A stretch of DNA of 17,801 nt from Lentisphaeraceae bacterium (GTDB taxonomy: Bacteria > Verrucomicrobiota > Kiritimatiellia > RFP12 > DVOR01): contig SFJE01000036.1 of NCBI GenBank assembly GCA_004555175.1, positions 1 through 17,801 of the forward strand, in the 5' to 3' direction. Positions 12,147 to 17,801 of this stretch are shown here, in pieces (position 1 is the stretch's first letter; every line of letters begins with the position of its first letter). Made by a program: the position numbers and the translations under genes. Under the pieces are notes generated by a model. The model was not told the origin of the DNA. It ran no database searches and worked only from the letters and a program-made list of their open reading frames with translations.

Positions 12147-12917
12147 ATGATCCAAGACATTTCCCTGCCCCTAACACTCTTCCCCGAGCGTTTGGCGCGC
12201 CCGGGCGACTGGGTGCTCTTTTGCAAGGGGCCCGAGGTGGCCTTTGCGCCGTGGTCACCCGTGGCGAAGATCTCCTCGCCGCTAGTGGCGGTGGGCGAGA
12301 GCGCCATCTTCCTGGGGGCCGTGCCCGGGATGGAGCCCGGCAGCGCCCAGCGACTGCGCGCGCTCGCCGATGACAACCTCCGCTTCGGCGCCTTCACCGC
12401 CCTGCACCTGGCCCAATGGCTCCTGCGCCACCGCTACTGCGGCCGCTGCGGCGGGCCCTTGGTGCGCGAGGGGGCGGCCCTGCACTGCGTCGACTGCGCG
12501 CTCGAGCACTATCCCACCATCGCCCCGGCCGTCATCCTCGGACTCGTCCACCAAGGCCGCCTCCTGGTCACGCGCTACGCCAACCGCCCCTACCGCGGCC
12601 CGGCGCTGGTGGCCGGCTACTGCGAAGTGGGCGAAACGGTCGAGGACACCTGCCGCCGCGAGGCGTTGGAGGAGACCGGGCTGAAGGTCGGCGCGCTGCG
12701 CTACTTCGCCTCCCAACCCTGGGGGCTGAGCGGCTCGCTGCTCCTGGGCTTCTTCGGCGAGGTGGCCGATCCCTCCATCACCCTGGCCGATGGCGAACTC
12801 TCCGAGGCCCGCTGGCTCGCCCCCGACGAACTGCCCCCGCCCCCCGACGCCGCCGGCCCCCTCTCCCTCACCGCCACGATGATTGCCGCCTTCAAGCAGG
12901 GCGCCATCACGCTTTGA
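12147..12917 (+). CDS. nudC: NudC-type Nudix hydrolase (NADH pyrophosphatase / NAD-RNA decapping)
   Basis: The 256-residue product has the NudC layout. A variable N-terminal domain (1-95) precedes a zinc ribbon with Cys98, Cys101, Cys114 and Cys117, followed by HYPTIAPAVI. The Nudix box spans 157-179 and matches GX5EX7REUXEEXGU: G157, E163, R171, E172, E175, E176, G178. It is followed by SQPW (189-192), the family's NAD-specific motif, although the usual SQPWPFP continues here as GLSGS. Known members hydrolyse NADH to NMNH plus AMP and remove NAD caps from RNA. AAAGGAGG 5 nt before ATG supports the start, 12 nt after rsmA. The altered residues after SQPW leave some doubt about substrate preference. 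Confidence 0.9.
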   Translation: MIQDISLPLTLFPERLARPGDWVLFCKGPEVAFAPWSPVAKISSPLVAVGESAIFLGAVPGMEPGSAQRLRALADDNLRFGAFTALHLAQWLLRHRYCGRCGGPLVREGAALHCVDCALEHYPTIAPAVILGLVHQGRLLVTRYANRPYRGPALVAGYCEVGETVEDTCRREALEETGLKVGALRYFASQPWGLSGSLLLGFFGEVADPSITLADGELSEARWLAPDELPPPPDAAGPLSLTATMIAAFKQGAITL

Positions 12918-12942
12918 GCCCCCAACCGGAAAGGACGCCCCC

Positions 12943-14346
12943 ATGTCCCACGCTCCCCGCCCCGAATTGTCTGCCGCTAACCTCGCGCAATGGACCGCCG
13001 GCACCTGGAATGTGCCGCCCACCTTCCCCATCACCTCCGTCACGCAAGACAGCCGCAAGGTCCGCCTCGGCGCGCTCTACGTGGCCCTGCGCGGCGAGCG
13101 CTTCGATGGCCACGCCTTCGTCCCGGCCGCCTTCAAGGCCGGTGCCACCGCGGCCCTGGTCAGCGACCAGTGGGCCCCGCCGGCGGATGTCTCGGGTCTG
13201 CCCCTGCTCCGGGTGAAGGACCCGGCCCAAGCGCTCCTCGCCCTGGCCGCCGGCTATCGCACTGCGCTCGGTTGCACCATTCTGGGCGTGACCGGCTCGG
13301 CCGGCAAGACCACGCTCAAGGAGTTGGCCGCAGCGATGCTCTCTGGGCTTGGCCCCGTGGGGGCCACCCCCGAGAACCTCAACAACGAAATCGGACTGCC
13401 CCTCTCCTTGCTCAACATCCCCCCGGAGGCCCGCTCGGCCGTCATCGAGGCCGGCATCAGCCACCCCGGCGACATGGACCCCCTCGCCAACACCCTCCGC
13501 CCGGATGGTGCGGTTATCTCCTGTATCGGCCCGGCGCATATCGCCCACTTCGGCACCGAACGCGCCATCGCCGCCGAGAAGGCCAAACTCCTCGCCGCCG
13601 TCCCGCCCACGGGCTTCGCCGTCCTTCCCTTGGCCGCGCACGAGTTTGAGACCCTGCGCGCCGCCTGCCGTTGCCGCGTGGTCACCTGCGCGCTGATGGC
13701 CGAGGGCGCCAGCGAACAGCCTGCCGCCGACTACGTGGGCGAGCCGCTGGCCAAGGGCGTGGTGCGCGTCTACCACGGCGAAGAGCCCGCCGTCCTCCTG
13801 GAGAGTGGCCTCTGCGGCGAGCACAACGCCTCCAATGTCCTCTTGGCCTACGCTGCCGCCCGCGAATGTGGCGCCACGGCTGCCCAAGCGCTCGCGGGGC
13901 TGGCCTCCTTCAAGGCCCCGCCTATGCGCTGGGAGAGCACCCCCGTCGGCCCCTACACAGTCATCAACGATGCCTACAACGCCAACCCCCTCTCCATGCG
14001 TGCCGCCCTCGAGACCTTCGCCGGCAGCCCCGCCTCCGCCGACAAGGTCGCCTGCGTGGGCGATATGCTCGAGCTTGGTCCCGCGAGCGCCGAGCTCCAC
14101 CGCGCGGTGGGCGAAGCCTCCGGCAATGGACCCTGGCGGCTGCTTATCGCCATTGGACCCGAGTCGCGCGCCCTCCTGGAAGGGGCCATCGCCGCCGGTT
14201 ATCCCCCCTCGCAGACCGCTTGGTTCCCCTCTGCCGCCGAAGCCGCCGCCGAGCTCCCGCTCCTCCTGCGCGCCGGCGACACCCTTCTTCTTAAGGCCTC
14301 GCGTGGCATGGCCCTGGAGGCGCTCATCCACTCGCTTCGCTCGTGA
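12943..14346 (+). CDS. murF: UDP-N-acetylmuramoyl-tripeptide--D-alanyl-D-alanine ligase
   Basis: The 467-residue product catalyses the last cytoplasmic step of the peptidoglycan precursor, adding D-Ala-D-Ala with ATP. The N-terminal UDP-substrate domain has DSRKVRLGALYVALRGERFDG (36-56). The ATP-binding domain has the P-loop GVTGSAGKTT (115-124), NLNNEIGLPL (145-154), GISHPGDM (171-178) and GPAHIAHFGT (196-205). The C-terminal domain shows GEHNASNVLLA (292-302), PPMRWE and NDAYNANPLSM (342-352). The ORF is open from 12883, but AAGGA about 8 nt before the ATG at 12943 and the family's usual length support this start. No murE, mraY or murD is adjacent, so murF is outside a classical dcw cluster here. 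Confidence 0.97.
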   Translation: MSHAPRPELSAANLAQWTAGTWNVPPTFPITSVTQDSRKVRLGALYVALRGERFDGHAFVPAAFKAGATAALVSDQWAPPADVSGLPLLRVKDPAQALLALAAGYRTALGCTILGVTGSAGKTTLKELAAAMLSGLGPVGATPENLNNEIGLPLSLLNIPPEARSAVIEAGISHPGDMDPLANTLRPDGAVISCIGPAHIAHFGTERAIAAEKAKLLAAVPPTGFAVLPLAAHEFETLRAACRCRVVTCALMAEGASEQPAADYVGEPLAKGVVRVYHGEEPAVLLESGLCGEHNASNVLLAYAAARECGATAAQALAGLASFKAPPMRWESTPVGPYTVINDAYNANPLSMRAALETFAGSPASADKVACVGDMLELGPASAELHRAVGEASGNGPWRLLIAIGPESRALLEGAIAAGYPPSQTAWFPSAAEAAAELPLLLRAGDTLLLKASRGMALEALIHSLRS

Positions 14347-14360
14347 TGAGCGCCTCCAGC

Positions 14361-14388
14361 GGACAGCTAACAGCCGACAGCTGACAGC
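14361..14388. repeat. Tandem 7-bp repeat array (NNACAGC), four units
   Basis: GGACAGC, TAACAGC, CGACAGC and TGACAGC follow each other without gap, just after the murF stop codon. The unit is the reverse complement of the GCTGTCC units at 14470-14504, so the two arrays are opposed and can pair (5-7 of 7 bases per unit) across an 81-nt loop that contains the flippase start codon. Confidence 0.8.
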
Positions 14389-14411
14389 CGCGTTCCGCGA
14401 CGGATAAACGA

Positions 14412-15740
14412 ATGGCAAGAGAAGTGTCTTTCCCACGGCTCAGACGGGGTTTGCAAAGAATGCGCCAGCGCTATCCGCTGTCCGCTGTCCGCTGTCCGCT
14501 CTCCCCCTACTGGCGCAGCACGCTCATCGTCTTCCTGGCGATGCGGCTGGGGGATGGAGTCAATGCCGTCACCGGTCTCTGGGCCATCCCCCGCGCGCTG
14601 GGGGCCGAGCGCTTGGGCGCGGTCCTGCCGCTCCTCCAATTCGGGGCTGTCCTCACCCTGCCGATGACCGTTCTCTGCACCGTCTTCACCCGCACTCTCT
14701 GCGCCTACATCGTCGCCGGCGAACAGACCAAAGCCCGCGGCCTCTTGCGCGACACGCTCCTCCTCGCCCTCCTCTGCCTGCTCCTCGGCTTGGGTGCGCT
14801 TGCCTGCGGCATCGTCCCGCCCCTCTGCCGCTGTCTAAACATCCCCGTTAGCCCGGCCACGGCCACCCTTGCGCTCATCTCGGCCCTCCTCGCCGCGCTC
14901 GTCCCCATGACCACCGCCGCCCTCCAAGCCACCAAGCGCTTCGGCGCGATGGCCCTGGGCTCGCTCCTCGCCGCGCCCGCGCGCCTCGCGGTAATGCTCT
15001 TGCTCCTGCCGGTGTTCGGCCTCTCGGGCTACTTCCTCGGTCAGAGCCTCCCCCTACTCCTGACGGCCGCCATCGCTCTCCTCGCCCTGCGCCCTCTCCT
15101 TCAACGCGCCCCCAGCGTGCCCCTTCCCTTCGGACTCTGGCTTGCCGACCTTCGTCCCCTCGCGCGTTACACCCTCTGGGTCGCCCTCGGGGCCCTTGTG
15201 GCCGCCCTCCAAGGTGCCGCCGTCACCTTCGCCATCCGCCACCGGCTCGCGGCCGACGCCTCCGCCGCCTACTACCTCCTCTCCCGCTTTGCCGAGCTCG
15301 CCACCTACTGCGGCACCACCCTTGCCCTCGTCCTCTTCCCCTACGCCGTCGAGGCCCGCGCGCATCAACAAGCCTCCGCCCCCCTCCTCCGCCGAACCGC
15401 CCTCCTGCTCTTCGCCGGCGGACTCCTCCTCTCGACCGCCCTCTTCTTCCTCCTGCCCCCGCTCTTCCGCCTCCTCCCCACCTACGCCCCTTACGCCTCC
15501 TACGCGCCTTGGGGCGCCTACCTCGCCCTCACCACCACCCTCAACGCCCTCTCTACCCTCCACTTCTCCCACGCGATGGCCCGTAACGACTTCCGCTGGC
15601 TCGCCATCGCCGCCCCCACCGCTCTTGCCGCGGCCGCCCTCTTCCTCCTCTCCCCAACGCTCTCCCTCCCGGGCGCTCTCCATCGCCTCTTCGCCCTAGC
15701 CGCGATCCAACTCCTCGCCACCCTCATGCTGCGCAACTAA
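14412..15740 (+). CDS. Polytopic membrane flippase, Wzx/polysaccharide-transporter-like
   Basis: The 442-residue product is almost wholly hydrophobic, with about 12 membrane segments between residues 36 and 440. The first is followed by GLWAIPRALGAERLGAVLPLLQ, a phrase typical of Wzx/O-antigen flippases of the MOP superfamily. It probably moves lipid-linked sugars across the inner membrane. Lipid II transport is conceivable given murF upstream, but the MurJ arginine pattern is not obvious. The start is uncertain. ATG 14412 has no clear Shine-Dalgarno, ATG 14460 is also in frame, and residues 20-31 are encoded by a tandem 7-bp repeat. The N-terminal 31 residues may thus derive from a repeat element. 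It lies 65 nt after murF. Wzx-like is inference; the membrane nature is certain. Confidence 0.8.
   Translation: MAREVSFPRLRRGLQRMRQRYPLSAVRCPLSPYWRSTLIVFLAMRLGDGVNAVTGLWAIPRALGAERLGAVLPLLQFGAVLTLPMTVLCTVFTRTLCAYIVAGEQTKARGLLRDTLLLALLCLLLGLGALACGIVPPLCRCLNIPVSPATATLALISALLAALVPMTTAALQATKRFGAMALGSLLAAPARLAVMLLLLPVFGLSGYFLGQSLPLLLTAAIALLALRPLLQRAPSVPLPFGLWLADLRPLARYTLWVALGALVAALQGAAVTFAIRHRLAADASAAYYLLSRFAELATYCGTTLALVLFPYAVEARAHQQASAPLLRRTALLLFAGGLLLSTALFFLLPPLFRLLPTYAPYASYAPWGAYLALTTTLNALSTLHFSHAMARNDFRWLAIAAPTALAAAALFLLSPTLSLPGALHRLFALAAIQLLATLMLRN
14470..14504. repeat. Tandem 7-bp repeat array inside the flippase coding sequence
   Basis: GCTATCC, three GCTGTCC and GCTCTCC are contiguous: five units, three identical. 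They encode residues 20-31 of the flippase (the peptide repeats with a 7-residue period, PLSAVRC-PLS). Because 7 is not a multiple of 3, gain or loss of one unit would shift the reading frame. Confidence 0.85.
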
Positions 15741-15777
15741 AAACGCGACGGCGGCCCAGCCGGGTCGCCGTCGCGTT
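15739..15777 (-). terminator. Rho-independent terminator of rpsA, overlapping the flippase stop codon
   Basis: On the minus strand a perfect 12-bp stem AACGCGACGGCG/CGCCGTCGCGTT has a loop that itself adds CCC/GGG and a wobble, leaving a 4-nt loop. TTTTT at 15743-15739 follows. The T-run overlaps the TAA (15738-15740) of the convergent flippase gene. In the plus direction the same stem lacks a T-run but may still slow transcription. Confidence 0.88.
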
Positions 15778-15797
15778 GGAAATGAAGGGGGAATCCC

Positions 15798-17627
15798 TTA
15801 CTTCTGGCCGGGCTGCCACTCCTCGGAGGAGGCGAAGGCCTCTTCGAAGGCATTGGCGAAGGAGCCGAGCGGCGCGGAGATGGTCGAGACGTCGCTCTCG
15901 GCCTCAGCCGTCAAGCGGGCAACCTCGCCCTCGTCCATATTGACCGCCTTGATCGAGAGGCCGATGCGGCGCTCTTCGCGGTCAATCTTGATGATACGCG
16001 CTTCGACTTCCTGACCCACCTTGAGGGCATCCTTGACCTTCTCGATGCGCTGATCGGAGATCTGGGAGATGTGCACCAGGCCATCCACGCCATCTTCGAG
16101 CTCGATGAAGGCGCCGAAGGAAGCGATCTTGGAGACCTTGCCCTTGACGATCTGGCCGATGTGGTAGGTGGAGGCGATGGACGCCCACGGATCGGTCTGA
16201 GCCTGCTTGAGGCCCAGGGAGATGCGCTGATTGGCGGCATCGATCTCGAGGACGATCGCTTCGACCGTCTGGCCCTTCTGCAGCACTTCGGAGGGGTGGT
16301 TGATCTTGCGCGTCCAGGACATATCCGAGACGTGGATCATGCCATCGATGCCCTCTTCCATCTCGACGAAGGCGCCGTAGGTGGTGAAGTTGCGGACCTT
16401 GCCGGAGATGCGCGAGCCCACCGGGTAGCGATCCTGGACGGTGTCCCAAGGATTGGCTTCGGTCTGGCGGATGCCCAGGGCAATCTTCTGGTTGGTCGAA
16501 TCGATGTTGAGGACCACCACGTCCACCTCGTCGCCGATGTTAAGCACATCGGAGGCGCGGGCAATGCGCTTGGTCCAGCTGAACTCGGAGACGTGCACCA
16601 AGCCCTCGATGCCGGGCTCGAGCTCGACGAACGCGCCGTAGGGGGCCAGATTGACCACCTTGCCGCGCAGACGCGACCCGACCGGGTAGCGGCTCTCGAT
16701 GTTGTCCCACGGATTGCTCTGCGCCTGCTTGAGGCCCAGGGAGACGCGCTCGCGCTCCAGATCCACATCCAGGATCATCACATCGAGCTCCTGACCGACC
16801 TTGAGGAGTTCGGACGGGTGCTTGATGCGGCCCCAGCTCATATCGGTGATATGCAGCAAGCCATCCATGCCATCGAGGTCCACGAACGCACCGAAGTCGG
16901 TGATGTTCTTGACCTTGCCGTGGACAATCTGCCCCTTCTCGAGCTTGGCGAGCAGGGCGTGCTTCTTCTCGGCCATCTGCGCTTCGAGCAGCTCGCGGCG
17001 CGAGACGATGATGTTGCGACGCTCGTCGGAGATCTTGATAATCTTGAAGTCCTGCGGCGTGTCGGTGACGTAAATATCCAGATCGCGCGACGGATTGACA
17101 TCCACCTGCGAGCCCGGGAGGAAGGCCTCCACACCATCGACGGCCACAATCATGCCGCCGCGGACCTTGCTCTTGATGACGCCGGAAACCGTGTCGCCTT
17201 CCTTATACTTCGCGAGGATCGCCTCCCAGCGAATCTTCTCATCGGCCTGGCGCTTGGAAACCACCACCATGCCGTTATCCCCTTCGAGGTCGATCAGCAG
17301 CACATCAAACGTGTCGCCCACGTTCACCGCTTCCACATCCTCGAACTCATTGGCGTTGATCGACCCGGCCGACTTGCACCCGATGTCCACGAGCACTTCA
17401 TTGCCGCGCTTGCCGGTGACCTTGCCCTTCACGATCGTGCCAGGCGCCGGAACGCTGTTCTGCTGATCCAACGCGGCGAGCAGTTCGTCGTAGAGAGCAC
17501 CGGTCTTCTCGACCGCCTTCTGAGGTTTACGAATAGCCATTTGGCTTTTACTTTCTGTTACGGGCGCGCTCCGCTTGGCTTCTCCCGCAGGCTCCGCCGC
17601 GCGGTGGTTAAGCACCCGGTTGTTCAT
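15798..17627 (-). CDS. rpsA: 30S ribosomal protein S1
   Basis: The 609-residue product has six S1 (OB-fold) RNA-binding domains at about 62-126, 143-210, 231-300, 316-387, 403-474 and 489-560. The last four share the strong pattern GxVxxxxxxGAFVxLxxGxxGLxHxSxxSW and end in LGLKQ-like motifs. S1 helps the 30S subunit bind and unfold mRNA. E. coli S1 (557 residues) also has six domains. Here the N-terminal 60 residues form a longer lead, and an acidic tail (...SSEEWQPGQK) closes the protein. The start at 17627 is chosen because AGGAG lies 6 nt before that ATG. An upstream in-frame ATG (17690) lies before the predicted promoter's start site, and one at 17540 lacks a ribosome site. Confidence 0.96.
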   Translation of the reverse strand: MNNRVLNHRAAEPAGEAKRSAPVTESKSQMAIRKPQKAVEKTGALYDELLAALDQQNSVPAPGTIVKGKVTGKRGNEVLVDIGCKSAGSINANEFEDVEAVNVGDTFDVLLIDLEGDNGMVVVSKRQADEKIRWEAILAKYKEGDTVSGVIKSKVRGGMIVAVDGVEAFLPGSQVDVNPSRDLDIYVTDTPQDFKIIKISDERRNIIVSRRELLEAQMAEKKHALLAKLEKGQIVHGKVKNITDFGAFVDLDGMDGLLHITDMSWGRIKHPSELLKVGQELDVMILDVDLERERVSLGLKQAQSNPWDNIESRYPVGSRLRGKVVNLAPYGAFVELEPGIEGLVHVSEFSWTKRIARASDVLNIGDEVDVVVLNIDSTNQKIALGIRQTEANPWDTVQDRYPVGSRISGKVRNFTTYGAFVEMEEGIDGMIHVSDMSWTRKINHPSEVLQKGQTVEAIVLEIDAANQRISLGLKQAQTDPWASIASTYHIGQIVKGKVSKIASFGAFIELEDGVDGLVHISQISDQRIEKVKDALKVGQEVEARIIKIDREERRIGLSIKAVNMDEGEVARLTAEAESDVSTISAPLGSFANAFEEAFASSEEWQPGQK

Positions 17628-17633
17628 AATCCA

Positions 17634-17650
17634 CTCCTCCCACGCAGGAG
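17634..17650 (-). promoter_or_regulatory. rpsA ribosome binding site with upstream anti-Shine-Dalgarno hairpin
   Basis: On the minus strand the Shine-Dalgarno AGGAG (17634-17638) is exactly complementary to CTCCT (17646-17650), with a 7-nt loop between them. The whole leader is predicted to be only about 27 nt, so this small hairpin makes up most of it. Confidence 0.5.
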
Positions 17651-17660
17651 AAGTCCCCAA

Positions 17661-17690
17661 ACTATACCACACACCTCCCCGCCAATGCAA
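17661..17690 (-). promoter_or_regulatory. Probable rpsA promoter
   Basis: On the minus strand, -10 TATAGT (17661-17666) matches at 5 of 6 positions and -35 TTGCAT (17685-17690) at 3 of 6, spaced 18 nt. The predicted start is near 17654. Upstream, 17710-17730 holds a small TTCCCC/GGGGAA hairpin. The rest to the window end shows no supportable gene. Confidence 0.55.
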
Positions 17691-17801
17691 CCACTTATGC
17701 TCCTGGAGGTTCCCCAGTTTTTTGGGGGAATTGGAGCGCTTTCGCGCATTAGGCCATCATCTTATCCATAGGTGGTTAGATTGGCGAACCGTGAAGCCTC
17801 A

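Noticed and set aside
12282..13058. 258-codon minus-strand frame across nudC and murF
   Set aside because: Gly/Ala/Glu-rich shadow of two well-supported plus-strand genes, without a ribosome site or domain.
17628..17690. Longer rpsA start at 17690
   Set aside because: It overlaps the predicted -35/-10 and lacks a ribosome site, whereas the ATG at 17627 has AGGAG 6 nt upstream.
17762..17801. Possible 3' end of another minus-strand gene (twelve codons then TAA)
   Set aside because: Too short to support, and other frames are equally possible. More sequence to the right is needed.

Overview
The window is high-G+C bacterial chromosome. It carries twelve protein genes and one tRNA, and shows no insertion sequence, integrase, phage or plasmid gene and no CRISPR array. 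A SurA/PpiC-type periplasmic isomerase, signal peptides on several proteins, MurF and a polysaccharide-type flippase indicate a diderm, peptidoglycan-making bacterium. A very long primary sigma factor with a lysine/alanine-rich head, a small RRM protein and a PAF-acetylhydrolase-like SGNH enzyme would fit the PVC superphylum (Lentisphaerae, Kiritimatiellota or Verrucomicrobia). That placement is inference; no marker here proves it.

Layout. 1-230: gene-free, with a short tandem repeat array cut by the window edge and a 33-nt near-perfect palindrome. 234-310 (-): tRNA-Thr(CGU) with its own promoter and terminator. 436-2031 (-): D-aminoacylase-type amidohydrolase. 2342-7872 (-): rpoD, an RRM RNA-binding protein gene and glgP run in the same direction and end at a strong terminator (2284-2319). 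The gap of 132 nt between rpoD and the RRM gene leaves co-transcription open; the RRM gene and glgP are 41 nt apart. 8126-8989 and 9105-9842 (-): two exported proteins, a DUF3298-like protein and an SGNH hydrolase, each with its own -10 box. 9843-10357: a repeat-rich region between divergent genes. 10358-15740 (+): a probable five-gene operon of SurA-like chaperone, rsmA, nudC-type Nudix hydrolase, murF and a Wzx-like flippase, with gaps of 4, 12, 25 and 65 nt. It converges on rpsA (15798-17627, -) across a shared terminator hairpin.

How the genes relate. Most are housekeeping: transcription (rpoD), translation and ribosome assembly (rpsA, rsmA, tRNA-Thr), RNA/NAD turnover (nudC), envelope building (murF, flippase, SurA-like) and carbon reserve use (glgP). 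I found no convincing new multi-gene system. The points most worth a second look are regulatory or structural: opposed 7-bp tandem arrays at the start of the flippase gene, the inner one translated and able to shift frame if it gains or loses a unit; an rpsA leader whose ribosome binding site can pair with an upstream CTCCT; a palindrome filling the spacer of the rpoD promoter; and a 265-residue basic-then-acidic extension on RpoD.
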